A stretch of 64,000 bases of DNA. Origin: Pollutibacter soli. GTDB taxonomy: Bacteria; Bacteroidota; Bacteroidia; Chitinophagales; Chitinophagaceae. The stretch lies in assembly GCA_029269725.1 (NCBI GenBank), contig JARJHS010000005.1, positions 62,001 to 126,000 of the forward strand, in the 5' to 3' direction. Positions 9,423-18,638 of the stretch are shown here, one piece after another. A model generated the notes under the pieces. That model was not told where the DNA came from, did no database searches, and saw only the letters and a program-made list of their open reading frames with translations. The translations under genes were made by a program, and so were the position numbers. Each line of letters opens with the position of its first letter. The first letter of the stretch is position 1.

Positions 9423-10079
9423 AAGTTTGCGTTTACAATTTGGTTTGACCAGGGTAATAATAATTTAGAGATAATGGATGGGAAGATGGACACTGGTTTA
9501 GTCTTTTCTCACCTAATAGTTTGTTTTTTCTGATGTGTCGATGGCTAACGTTACATTTTTCGTTGTGATGCCCATGTGATGCGATATATTTAATGGCAAA
9601 CGCTGAACCGGTTTATCAAGGTGAAAAATGGAATAAAAAAATAGTTTCACTTTCTAAGAATTCATCAGGAAAATATCCGTTTGCCAAAATCAGCAAGGAT
9701 GGTTATTTGAATGGCTCAAAGAACACCACGATGAACTGAAAGTGTCCCGGAGAGAAATGGAAGATAGAGAATTACAGCTGTTGCGAAATCCCGCAGGAAA
9801 ATAATAATGGATTTTTTCAATCTCCGATAGCTGCTTATTTTCTCTTCAATACTTATGTGCATTACTGGAGCCGACCATGATAAAATTCAGGCAACATTAA
9901 GTTGAAAACTGCCTTGGATTCTTCACCGTTTTATTGAAGGAAATAATTGGTCTTCCACCAGGGTTACTGACGATTTGGGGCCATGCTTGGTGAGAATTCC
10001 AGTAATTCATAAACGATTGATTGTTCTGAAAATTCAATCTATATTTATCGCTTCAATAAATGTGAATCAGTTGGAATTT
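9423..10079. other. Intergenic region with a possible gene remnant
   Basis: About 650 bases between the ABC-F gene and the lipoprotein. Apart from the frameshifted fragment at 9593-9804, no structure or family match is seen. The lipoprotein frame extends upstream to 9975 but its first 35 residues look non-coding. Confidence 0.5.
9593..9804 (+). pseudogene. Possible frameshifted gene remnant
   Basis: Frame 1 opens with ATG at 9593 and stops at 9739 (48 codons). From about 9700 a second frame becomes protein-like (WLFEWLKEHHDELKVSRREM, then EDRELQLLRNPAGK) and stops at 9804. The second piece is highly charged and helical, like a real C-terminus, and the two frames overlap. No family is recognised. 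It may be a decayed gene or chance. Confidence 0.25.
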
Positions 10080-10979
10080 ATGAGGAAAAACTATATTGGA
10101 TTTTATTCTCGGTTACGTGCAGGGCGTTTTTCGTTGCTGGCTTTCCCTTCTTTGTTTTTGGCGCTGCTTTTCTCAGGTTGCTTAAGTAAAAAGACGATTG
10201 ATGAAAAATTGGTAACCGGGAGCTGGCAATTGTTTGATGTTGTTCAGGTCAGCAGAGCCGGTGTTAATGATTCGTTTTCGAAACTGGCCATGCTTAAACG
10301 CGATGTAAAAATTGGTGCACTGTTTAACTTTTTTAAAGATAGCAGTTATACCGTTGTCAAAGGAAATGGCGTTTTTGAAAAAGGAAAATGGACGCTTGAG
10401 AATAGCAATTTACTTATTCATTTGAATAGTGATAACGGACATTCATCCGTGTTCCCGATAAGTTTTGAAGAAAACCTGAAGGGAAGGGGGCTGTTGAGTT
10501 TCACTGATAAGAAGAATGATGTTGTATTAAAATTTATTGAGGGATCAGCGCCTCTGAAAAACTTCAAAGACGATCCTTTTTACGCTGAGAATAATGAATG
10601 GCGGTTCAGGCCCCCCGCACCGGAAGATTCATCATTACTGGCAAAACGAATCACGAACTATTTAAAACATGTAGCTCTTATTCTGAATGCCGCAACTGAA
10701 AGAAAGCAGGATGTTGTATCATTCACGTATTCCCAGGGTCCGATAAAAATTTACAATGGTGGGATCGGCATCTATTCTTTCGATATCGTTCCCGAAATAT
10801 GGAAGAAGTCATTTTATAGTCCTGAAGATGCTCAGGCGGCGTACACCCAATATGAAAAGGTTCTTGAGAAAAGTCATTATCGGGGCGCTTCTTCCGGAAA
10901 CTGGGTGCTGGATGATTATAATATTTTGCTTGGGATTTATGATGAATTCACAAGAAATAGTAATAATGCGGTGAAGTAG
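10080..10979 (+). CDS. Hypothetical lipoprotein with lipocalin-like N-terminal part
   Basis: A 299-residue protein. The ATG at 10080 is preferred over the longer frame because it leads into a lipoprotein signal (hydrophobic run then LLFSGC, lipid Cys near residue 34). The N-terminal half (LVTGSWQLFDVVQV ... GKWTLENSNLLIHL) resembles lipocalin-like Bacteroidota lipoproteins that begin with a GxW motif. The C-terminal half has no recognised family. Likely anchored in a membrane facing the periplasm. It stands alone between intergenic repeats. Confidence 0.75.
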   Translation: MRKNYIGFYSRLRAGRFSLLAFPSLFLALLFSGCLSKKTIDEKLVTGSWQLFDVVQVSRAGVNDSFSKLAMLKRDVKIGALFNFFKDSSYTVVKGNGVFEKGKWTLENSNLLIHLNSDNGHSSVFPISFEENLKGRGLLSFTDKKNDVVLKFIEGSAPLKNFKDDPFYAENNEWRFRPPAPEDSSLLAKRITNYLKHVALILNAATERKQDVVSFTYSQGPIKIYNGGIGIYSFDIVPEIWKKSFYSPEDAQAAYTQYEKVLEKSHYRGASSGNWVLDDYNILLGIYDEFTRNSNNAVK

Positions 10980-11058
10980 CAGGACCCTTGGGTCGCTCGG
11001 GCTGGTACAAGAATCCTGACGAAAACGGAAATTGTCCGCGCCAGACATAGGTACGTCA

Positions 11059-11330
11059 ACACCTGGCAGGTCTTTCAGACCTTGCAGGTTTCTTAAACCT
11101 GGGAGGTCTTAGACTTCCCAGGTTGGTGGTAGCATTCTCAATCTGTGTTCATATTCATTGAAAAACGTGTTTAAAATTCTGATTATATATTGGAAAATCA
11201 ACGACGAGACCTTTTGAACCTCGCAGGTTTTAAAACCTTCAAGGTTTTAAAACCTGCAAGCTCTTAAACCTTCAAGGTGTTAAACCTAGCAGGTCTAAGA
11301 CCTGCTAGGTCTTAGACCTGCTAGGTTTAA
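11059..11330. repeat. Cluster of AACCTGCNAGGTC-type palindromic repeats
   Basis: Two groups (11059-11126 and 11213-11330) of alternating words such as CCTGGCAGGTC, AGACCTGCTAGGT and AAACCTTCAAGGTTT. They form overlapping palindromes that could fold into several hairpins. The same family recurs at 43355-43623. Non-coding; origin unknown. Confidence 0.75.
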
Positions 11331-11494
11331 CTGTCGAGGTTGGGGGTGGAGTTTATAGAAGGCCAGTATCAGTCACCATAGTTCAACATGCTTCCTGAAT
11401 TCTGTATTCCGTTTTCAGTGTTTATTCTTCAATGTTTCTGTTTCTCCTTCTTGCAGGTTAATCAGGAAAAGCACTGCTGGAGTTCGTGTTCAAA

Positions 11495-11549
11495 CGATCA
11501 ACGATCAACGATCAACGAACAACGAACAACGAATAACGAACAACGATAA
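11495..11549. repeat. Short tandem repeat (ACGATCA / ACGAACA, 7-bp unit)
   Basis: About seven tandem 7-bp words (ACGATCA, ACGAACA, ACGAATA) directly downstream of the Gfo/Idh gene stop codon. Similar word-like microrepeats occur at 26206-26392 and 24420-24490. Confidence 0.7.
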
Positions 11550-11557
11550 ACTCTCCC

Positions 11558-12655
11558 TCACAATTTCACTCTGGTCCCTTTTGCCGCAGAAGCGTAGATT
11601 GACTGTACAATATGAATATCCCTCATTCCTTCTTCGCCCGGGGCAATTACTGGCTTATTCTGCATGATCGCTAATGCATCATCGTCCATCTGCATAGTCT
11701 GCTCTGCAGGAACATTGAACGGATGATTGATTACGCCCAGCGGACTTGAACCCTGTACGCCGGCATATGCAGAGAAAGGTTCCATTTTTAGATCGCCTCT
11801 TTCGCAATTGACAGTCAGAAAATTGATGTTTTCACCAAAGCTTGTTTTGATGTCAGCAATTACGCCACCAGGGAATTCAAGTTTTGCTACAACAGTTTCA
11901 TCCAATCCATTTTTATAGATTTCTGGTCTTGTTGTAGATGTTGTTGCTGAAATAATTGCGATAGGCTCCATGCCTGTGCCGCCGCGTGCTCCCTGTATAG
12001 CATATACGCCCATATCACCCAATACTCCGCCGCCCATTTCCCTTTTCTGCTTCCAGTGATCTGTTCTGTTATCGCGATAGCCCGCAGCACAATTGACATA
12101 TTTTACGTTACCAAGCTTTTTGTCCCTGATAAGCTGCCGGTATTCTTTTGTATTGGGTTCATGTTGCAGACGATAACCGATGGCCAGCGATCTTTTATTC
12201 TGCTTACAAGCTGAAATCATTGCCTCGCACTCATTCACAGAAATCGCCATGGGTTTCTCACACCAAACATGTTTACCTGCATTTGCAGCTCTCACAACAT
12301 ATTCTTTATGCATTGACGGCGGCAGTACAACGTACACTACATCGATATCGGGATTGTTCGCTATCGAATCGAAATTGCTGTAGTTATAAATATTCTTATC
12401 GGGTATACTGTATTTCTTTTTCCAGGTTTCTGCCTTGGAAGGAGTACCGGTCACTATACCGGCGAGAAAACAATGTTTTGTATCCTGGAGCGCTGGCGCC
12501 AGGAGATCGGTGCTATAATATCCCAATCCTACCAATGCAACACCCAGCCGTTTTTTCTGTGAAGTAGCAGCAAGCAGACTGTTGGGTGAAAAAATTAAAC
12601 TTCCTGCGCCAGCAGCGAGTGTTTTTAATACTTCTCTTCTTGACCTGTTGTACAT
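11558..12655 (-). CDS. Gfo/Idh/MocA family oxidoreductase, Tat-exported
   Basis: A 365-residue protein. The N-terminus SRREVLKTLAAGAGSL is a twin-arginine (Tat) signal, so the folded enzyme with its cofactor is probably exported. The Rossmann motif VALVGLGYYSTD binds NAD(P), and HVWCEKPMAI carries the EKP motif of the family. The C-terminal half is the substrate-binding beta-sheet domain. By family it oxidises or reduces a sugar or related compound; substrate not readable. It is the last gene of a three-gene minus-strand operon (40 bp after the MetH-like gene). Confidence 0.9.
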   Translation of the reverse strand: MYNRSRREVLKTLAAGAGSLIFSPNSLLAATSQKKRLGVALVGLGYYSTDLLAPALQDTKHCFLAGIVTGTPSKAETWKKKYSIPDKNIYNYSNFDSIANNPDIDVVYVVLPPSMHKEYVVRAANAGKHVWCEKPMAISVNECEAMISACKQNKRSLAIGYRLQHEPNTKEYRQLIRDKKLGNVKYVNCAAGYRDNRTDHWKQKREMGGGVLGDMGVYAIQGARGGTGMEPIAIISATTSTTRPEIYKNGLDETVVAKLEFPGGVIADIKTSFGENINFLTVNCERGDLKMEPFSAYAGVQGSSPLGVINHPFNVPAEQTMQMDDDALAIMQNKPVIAPGEEGMRDIHIVQSIYASAAKGTRVKL

Positions 12656-12695
12656 ATGATCAGTTTAGAGAAGTAAGTTACTGATTTCCGGTGGC

Positions 12696-13973
12696 TTATG
12701 CCTGGCGGTGAAGACTGGCAACGGAACGGAGATGCTGTTGCCTGCCCCATAAATGTGCATTGATTAACATTGCCTGTTCGGGATGGTAAAGATGCTTTTG
12801 TTCAGTGAATGTTTGTTTCAGGACTTCAAAAGTCTGTTCATCTTCTATCCTGGAAACAAGGGTGATGAGTTCATTCATACTTGGAATTGAAGTTCCATTC
12901 TCAGCAACATCTTTTTTCCAGCTGTTGATTCGGGATACGGTTTTGTAGTCTGTCATAGTTGTTGGGTCAAAGAGATTAGATAACGGAATTTTCCTGGGTT
13001 TAATATTTTTTACAGCGGCTGCGGTTGCAGAAATATGTGCAGGTGTTGTTCCGCAACAACCCCCGGCTATGTTGAGCAATCCCTCTTTTGCAAACTCTTC
13101 CATATAAGCACCGAATTCTTCCGGACTCTGATCATATTCTCCAAACTGATTGGGTAATCCGGCATTGGGATGAGTACTTACAAGAAACGGACATTGATTG
13201 CTAAGCATTTGCAGGTAAGGACGCAATTCATCGGCACCTAAAGCACAATTCAATCCTACGGAAAGCAGAGGGGCATGAGAAATCGATATCAGGAATGCTT
13301 CAATGGTCTGACCCGATAATATTCTTCCACTGGTATCAGTAATTGTCGCAGATACCATTATCGGGTACTTTCGACCGTTAGTCTCAAACACTTGCATCAA
13401 TGAGTATAATGCAGCTTTTACATTTAGCGTGTCTGTAACTGTTTCCAGCAGGAAAACATCTATTCCTCCTTCGATCAGCGCATTTGCCTGTTCAGTATAT
13501 GCTGCAGCCAGCTCATCAAAATGAACTGCTCTTTTGCCAGTATCATTCATGTCTGGTGACATGGATGCCAGCCGTGTCGTTGGGCCTATCGCTCCGGCAA
13601 TAAAAATCTTTTTAAAAGGACGGTTCCTGGTATATTCTGCAATCGCCCTTCTCGCGATCTTTGCACCTTCGATATTCATTTTCCGAACATAGCCAGCCAC
13701 TTTATAATCGTATTGTGATATCCTGTTTGCGCCAAACGTATTTGTAGATATAATGTCTGCACCAGCTTTAATATAAGCCAGATGGATATCCTGTATGAGA
13801 TCAGGTCGGGTAATGTTCAGCAGTTCATTGTTTCCCTTTAGCTCAGTGGGATGATTAGCAAGCTGCTCATTTCTGAAATCATTTTCTTTCAGCATTAACG
13901 GTTGTATCATCGTGCCTACCGCACCGTCGAGTACGAGGATTCGCTCGCCAGCTTCGGATAAAATATGCTCCAT
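12696..13973 (-). CDS. metH: Stand-alone homocysteine S-methyltransferase domain (MetH N-terminal module)
   Basis: A 425-residue protein matching the homocysteine-binding first module of cobalamin-dependent methionine synthase. Start motif ILVLDGAVGTMIQ and LKGNNELLNITRPD are typical of MetH. Zinc ligands are GLNCALG and GGCCGT. The pterin, cobalamin and activation modules of full MetH (over 1200 residues) are absent, and the remaining ~85 residues have no match. In several Bacteroidota MetH is split over two genes; the partner is not in this window. It shares an operon with the M48 protease upstream (24 bp gap) and the oxidoreductase downstream. A BHMT-type role is the alternative. Confidence 0.85.
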   Translation of the reverse strand: MEHILSEAGERILVLDGAVGTMIQPLMLKENDFRNEQLANHPTELKGNNELLNITRPDLIQDIHLAYIKAGADIISTNTFGANRISQYDYKVAGYVRKMNIEGAKIARRAIAEYTRNRPFKKIFIAGAIGPTTRLASMSPDMNDTGKRAVHFDELAAAYTEQANALIEGGIDVFLLETVTDTLNVKAALYSLMQVFETNGRKYPIMVSATITDTSGRILSGQTIEAFLISISHAPLLSVGLNCALGADELRPYLQMLSNQCPFLVSTHPNAGLPNQFGEYDQSPEEFGAYMEEFAKEGLLNIAGGCCGTTPAHISATAAAVKNIKPRKIPLSNLFDPTTMTDYKTVSRINSWKKDVAENGTSIPSMNELITLVSRIEDEQTFEVLKQTFTEQKHLYHPEQAMLINAHLWGRQQHLRSVASLHRQA

Positions 13974-13997
13974 GATTGTTTATTTATCGGGGTGAAA

Positions 13998-16061
13998 TCA
14001 GGCTACTTTTGCATGCGGATGATCGTACAAGGTTGCCTGGAATTCGAGCAGGGATTTTTTGCGGTACAGAAATGATTTTGACATTACCGTCTGAAACTGA
14101 TTCATCGCTGTGAAGAAGATACGAAGATGATCATTGTCGTACTCATTGATGACGAAATAATTCAGTTCCTTTTCCAGGTATTTTCCGAAGTCTGCACGCA
14201 TTACATCAGAAAGAACAGGCTCATAGAGTGGATCGCTCAAAAATCCCTTTATGAATTTCCTCAGTTCAACTTCGAGAATAGCAAGATCTTTCAGTTTTAT
14301 GTCTATTTCTTCGACGGAAGTTTGTTCATAGATAAATCTTGTCGCTCCATAAAGCTTTGTATAGAAATTAAATAATTCGTCTGTCGCGTTGTCTGCAATG
14401 CGATACAGATCCCATTGGCGATTGAATTCTCCTGAAAGATTTTTTTCTGCGGCCTTTGTTTCGAAGAAACGAAAGATCAATTCATCATGAGTTGCAATTT
14501 TTCCTTTTAATTCTGATAAATCGTTTTCAAGTTTTCCAATCAACGCCCCACAATCTTCCACCAGGAATTTTTCACCGTCATAATCAAAGGTTTTCAGATC
14601 ATGGTTTCCTTCCCTGATCTGCCTAAGCAACTGCAGGTCTGATTCCAAAGATTGTAAAGTGTAAATCAATGACACATTCTCCCGACTGAAAAGCGATTCG
14701 GGAGATTCAGCTAAAAGCGATGTTGTCATGTTCATTGCTTCACCTGCTAATCCTGATGGTTGTTTATGATCGTAGTAACCGTTATACAGTTTGTTTTGTG
14801 CATTCTCAAGGAAATTCTTTGTAAAAACGTTTTCAAATGTTGATTCAGAAATTATCTCTTTACCGCTTTCAGCATCTGTTACTGGTAACACCATTTGTGT
14901 AAGTTGTAGTTCCAGGTGTTGCAGGTCGCGGAAAACTTCGCCGGCCGGTCGGTTATCGGGATCGGTCTTCACAATATTGAGCGCAGCCAGCTTTGCTATG
15001 CGATCTTCTGTCGGCGGATGAGAATCCCATTGATTCTTGATTACGAGTTTCGATTTGAATTTTTCTACACCGCCACCAGCCATCTGTGGCAGATTATGTT
15101 CTATCGTCAGGTCGTTTTCTTTTGCAAGAAATTGCATGACAAATTGGTGTTGTGCGTAGATATTCTTTTTGGAAACATTAATTTTTTCCTCCCGGTGATA
15201 TTCGAGTACCGTCTGATATGCATTTCCTGCAAAATCCAATCTACGCAAAGAAGTCATCAGCGGTGCAGAACCTGTTACATGTGCCGCTACAGCATCTGCA
15301 TGAAATTCCATTTCTCTCGCCAACCTGAGGTGACTGAGGTTTACAATATTGTACATTTTGTGCAGCACCCACTGAATACCCTGGATGAGCCTGATTCCAA
15401 TTTTTACAAAAAATGCAAAATAAGAGCTGAAAGATGCCCAGGTAGAAATCACATTTTCATAACTGTTATTTTCATAGAGCATATTGTAAATAATACGGTT
15501 CACATTGTAGACATAGCTGCCAATCTTCATTGAACGTTGCGAGAAGTGGCCAAACTCGTGAGATAACACAGCTTTTAATTCATCTGCAGTCACACTGTTC
15601 ACCAGCCCCATCCCGATCATCAGGTTTTTACGTATCGGAAAAAACATACTCCAGAAACTGGAGTCATAGAACACAGCTGCGTTTACGTCAGCCGATAAAT
15701 AGATCTTCTTTGGAAAATCAGTTTTTACTTCATCCACAATATCCCTGATCATCGCAAATAGTTCAGGTTGTTGTTCCTGTGTTATCTCTACCAGGTGAGA
15801 ACGATCGGTTACATACTTACGGAATATAAACTTGATCAGAAAAATGAGTACAAAAACGCCCATTCCCGCCAGACCAAGTCCGATAGCGATGGTCAGAAAG
15901 CCTGGTTTAATCAGAATGAGTGAAATACCTGCAAATACGCAAAGTGCCATTAATGCTGTGGCTGTAAAAACTAATGCAATGTAGACGAGTATAAACAGGG
16001 AAATATGCAGAACGGCACGAATGGCCATCTTTCTGAAATCCGAGGAGATATTCAGGTTCAT
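13998..16061 (-). CDS. M48 family metallopeptidase, membrane-bound
   Basis: A 687-residue protein; the ATG at 16061 is preferred because the extra upstream residues are not protein-like. Three hydrophobic segments lie within residues ~15-95. The zinc site is SHEFGHFSQ (HExxH), with a downstream glutamate in REMEFHADAVA, as in HtpX/Ste24-type proteases. The C-terminal ~350 residues are helical and of unknown function. It should degrade or process membrane proteins, facing the cytoplasm or periplasm according to topology. First gene of the operon with the MetH-like and Gfo/Idh genes. Confidence 0.9.
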   Translation of the reverse strand: MNLNISSDFRKMAIRAVLHISLFILVYIALVFTATALMALCVFAGISLILIKPGFLTIAIGLGLAGMGVFVLIFLIKFIFRKYVTDRSHLVEITQEQQPELFAMIRDIVDEVKTDFPKKIYLSADVNAAVFYDSSFWSMFFPIRKNLMIGMGLVNSVTADELKAVLSHEFGHFSQRSMKIGSYVYNVNRIIYNMLYENNSYENVISTWASFSSYFAFFVKIGIRLIQGIQWVLHKMYNIVNLSHLRLAREMEFHADAVAAHVTGSAPLMTSLRRLDFAGNAYQTVLEYHREEKINVSKKNIYAQHQFVMQFLAKENDLTIEHNLPQMAGGGVEKFKSKLVIKNQWDSHPPTEDRIAKLAALNIVKTDPDNRPAGEVFRDLQHLELQLTQMVLPVTDAESGKEIISESTFENVFTKNFLENAQNKLYNGYYDHKQPSGLAGEAMNMTTSLLAESPESLFSRENVSLIYTLQSLESDLQLLRQIREGNHDLKTFDYDGEKFLVEDCGALIGKLENDLSELKGKIATHDELIFRFFETKAAEKNLSGEFNRQWDLYRIADNATDELFNFYTKLYGATRFIYEQTSVEEIDIKLKDLAILEVELRKFIKGFLSDPLYEPVLSDVMRADFGKYLEKELNYFVINEYDNDHLRIFFTAMNQFQTVMSKSFLYRKKSLLEFQATLYDHPHAKVA

Positions 16062-16711
16062 GAGTGTAGGGTTCGGGATGAAAGAAAATTTCAGCTTAAA
16101 ATAACTAAAAAGCAACAAGCAATGCAAGGGTTGTGGGAAAATAGCCTGGGGGGATTGAATAATGTCAGCAGATGAGCTTATGGAATTGATTGACCCTTAT
16201 GCTGTTGAATTTTATAAACTGTTGTAATGCAATTAAAAGAAGGGCTTTATGAAATAAATACCGATTTTCCCGCAGATTCCCGCTGATTGCATAAACGCAG
16301 ATGAACCCAGCACTACCAGCAGGATTTATTGATCAGCGAAGATCTACCGCAGCTTTTAATCTGCGATGATCATCGGGAAATCAAGCAGTAAAATACAGTT
16401 ATCAACACATAACAGTTCGCTGATATCTGAAAATTTGCAGCTTACCTTTCTTCTTCATTTTTGCTATTTAGTGAAGACTTCTTTCTTAGAATAAGATTAG
16501 AGTTTTCAAGTTTTATTTCTAATCAGAATGGTAATTCAGGAATAGATTTTAGCTTCGATGTTTAGTTTTAAAAGGAAGTTGCTTTCCTTTTGTTCTATAC
16601 CTTCTGCTTTCACAATTAAATTCCTCTTTGGTACAAATTGCTTAGAATAGTTAACGGTCGCCCGTTGATGTTAGTTTGTTGTTTAGCCTGAAAAACGATA
16701 TTCTGATCAGT
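16062..16711. other. Intergenic region with CGCAGATT/AATCTGCG inverted repeats
   Basis: About 650 bases. TTTTCCCGCAGATTCCCGCT near 16265 is mirrored by AATCTGCGATGATCATCGGG near 16359, a family of imperfect inverted repeats common between Bacteroidota genes. A 21-codon frame (16162-16227, MSADELMELIDPYAVEFYKL plus one residue) looks protein-like but matches nothing known. No promoter was identified with confidence. Confidence 0.5.
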
Positions 16712-17941
16712 ATGAGCACAGGAAAATCAAGAACTGCCAGGTTCAGAAAATTACGTTTGATAATATTTATTTTATTGGTGGGTTGCAGTCTTTATCTTTT
16801 TGCAGATTATCATGGTCCGGTTGAAATTGTACTCAGGCCTTCGAATATTCTGGGTTTCGAAGGCTTTCGTGCGAAGGAGTTGATCGTCCAGGGATTTGAC
16901 GAGCATGAAAATTTGTACGCGATCAGGGGGATGAATATTTACAAACTAAAAAAGGGAGAAGACAGGTTCAAAAAAATAGCCCATGTCCCCACCGGGTTTT
17001 CCATTTTCTGGTTCAGAAACTTTTCGCTTGTCAGGAAGTTCACACTTCGCCCGGAATGTATGGAAGTTCTCGTCAGGAAATCAGGTGAGATCATAGCCAT
17101 GTCTGCCGGAAAACTCTGGCACCTGCCTCCTGGTAGCGACAGCTTTACAGAAACGCTCGCGCTGCGGCATTATCAAAAAGGAGACCAGGGAATATTTGAT
17201 AATGGAATTACAATCATAAACGACAGTACAGTTTGTTTTGGAGAGTATTTCAGGAATGAAGACCGTGAACAGGTGGACGTATACGTTAGTACAGATAATG
17301 GTCGTCACTGGAAGATTAATTATTCCTTCAAGCCCGGCGAGGTTCGCCATATACACTCCTTGCAGAAAGATCCGTTTGAAAACAAAATGTGGATCACCAC
17401 GGGTGATGTAAAAAAAGAGCCCCGGATTGCATGGACAGACGATAATTACAAAACTATTCATGAGATTGGTGGAGGTAGTCAGCTCTGGAGGGCAACACAG
17501 CTGGTATTTGACCAGGATTACCTGTACTGGGGAGCAGATACTTATAATCCAAAATACGAGGGACTTTACCGTTGGAGTCGCAAGACGGGAGAAGTCGAAA
17601 AAATTGCTGATGTCCATGGAGTAATTTTTCATTCAACCATGCTGAAAGACGGAACGATCGTAATGACTACCAACAGGGAAGGGGGGCCGAATGAGAAGGA
17701 TAAGCAGACCAGGATGTTTATTATTGAGAAAGACAAGCCGGTTCGTTGTCTGAATGTGGGCACCTGGTTCAGTCATAAGCCCGGCTTCTGGTTTAAATAT
17801 GCAAAGCTGCGTTTGCAACGAAACCAGGGCGCATCGATGCTGGCGATGTCGTGCCTTAGTCAGAAGGAATTTTCAAATGGGGAATTGTTGTTGATTCCCG
17901 AGGAAGCGTTGAGGATGGGGGAGGAGCTGGTTAACAGGTAA
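16712..17941 (+). CDS. Hypothetical membrane-anchored protein with BNR/propeller-like repeats
   Basis: A 409-residue protein; ATG 16712 is preferred over one 12 codons upstream because basic residues then lead straight into one membrane segment (LIIFILLVGCSLYLF, about 18-33). The body has repeats of the sialidase/BNR type (VYVSTDNGRHWKINYSF, AWTDDNYKTIHEIGG), suggesting a beta-propeller outside the inner membrane. No catalytic residues of sialidases can be assigned. Function unknown. It stands alone, flanked by non-coding DNA. Confidence 0.8.
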   Translation: MSTGKSRTARFRKLRLIIFILLVGCSLYLFADYHGPVEIVLRPSNILGFEGFRAKELIVQGFDEHENLYAIRGMNIYKLKKGEDRFKKIAHVPTGFSIFWFRNFSLVRKFTLRPECMEVLVRKSGEIIAMSAGKLWHLPPGSDSFTETLALRHYQKGDQGIFDNGITIINDSTVCFGEYFRNEDREQVDVYVSTDNGRHWKINYSFKPGEVRHIHSLQKDPFENKMWITTGDVKKEPRIAWTDDNYKTIHEIGGGSQLWRATQLVFDQDYLYWGADTYNPKYEGLYRWSRKTGEVEKIADVHGVIFHSTMLKDGTIVMTTNREGGPNEKDKQTRMFIIEKDKPVRCLNVGTWFSHKPGFWFKYAKLRLQRNQGASMLAMSCLSQKEFSNGELLLIPEEALRMGEELVNR

Positions 17942-18284
17942 CAGGACAGAATACAGAACCAGGAAGAAACTGAAAACTGAAAACCGGAGGAAAAGCAGAA
18001 TGTAAAATTTGGAATACAGAAAAATTCGCGATAGCATGCCTGATGTGCAGCCCACCATCCAGATCTCATTCCTCCTACTCCTGCCTGCTGCATGAACAGG
18101 AAACTGATAACCAAAAACGGAGAACCGGGAAAATGAAATTTCCAGCGATTCGTCAGGTTGATTCCAATTGCTCTGACAACAGACAACTGTCGGCTACATT
18201 CGAAAGCAGAATTCAGGAAAAATTTGACACCGCATACTGGATCCTGCTGACTATAACCTGGATCTCCTGCCTGCTCACCGCTGC
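17942..18284. other. Intergenic region, no supported gene
   Basis: About 340 bases with word-like microrepeats (AACTGAAAACTGAAAACCGG). Frames on both strands are short, Cys- and Ser-rich and match nothing. No hairpin terminator was found after the propeller-like gene. Confidence 0.5.
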
Positions 18285-18575
18285 CTAATTAAACTGCAAC
18301 GCCGGCAGACGATACTGATGCCCGTCCACGACATACAACTCTTCAATTTCGTATGTCCAGTACCGGTAGATGGGTGATTTTTTCAGCATTTCTTCTACTT
18401 CTGATTTTGAATTTGCTGAAAAAGTGATCCAGGAACGCTGTGATTCCATGGTGACAACATAATGATCGATCGTTCCTGCTTCAATTAATTCGTTGATATA
18501 GGCCCGGTGTTCTGGAATTGCTTTCATGAATTTCTCATCCATTTCAAACCGGATACTAACCTGGTATTTCTTCAT
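18285..18575 (-). CDS. YciI/muconolactone isomerase-like dimeric alpha-beta barrel protein
   Basis: A 96-residue cytoplasmic protein. MKKYQVSIRFEMDEKFMKAI, HRAYINELIEAGTIDHYVV and SEVEEMLKKSPIYRYWTYEI follow the beta-alpha-beta pattern of muconolactone-isomerase/YciI-type ferredoxin-like folds. Members often have no known reaction. Located 63 bp downstream of mtaB on the same strand. Confidence 0.8.
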   Translation of the reverse strand: MKKYQVSIRFEMDEKFMKAIPEHRAYINELIEAGTIDHYVVTMESQRSWITFSANSKSEVEEMLKKSPIYRYWTYEIEELYVVDGHQYRLPALQFN

Positions 18576-18638
18576 AAAAAACCAATTCGTTCATAAGATA
18601 AACGAAATTTCTGAATCGGGGGTTGCAGTTATGAAATG

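Noticed and set aside
14916-15533. 205-aa frame on the plus strand opposite the M48 protease
   Set aside because: It lies fully antisense to a well-supported gene, is Cys/His-rich and has no family features; it is a shadow.
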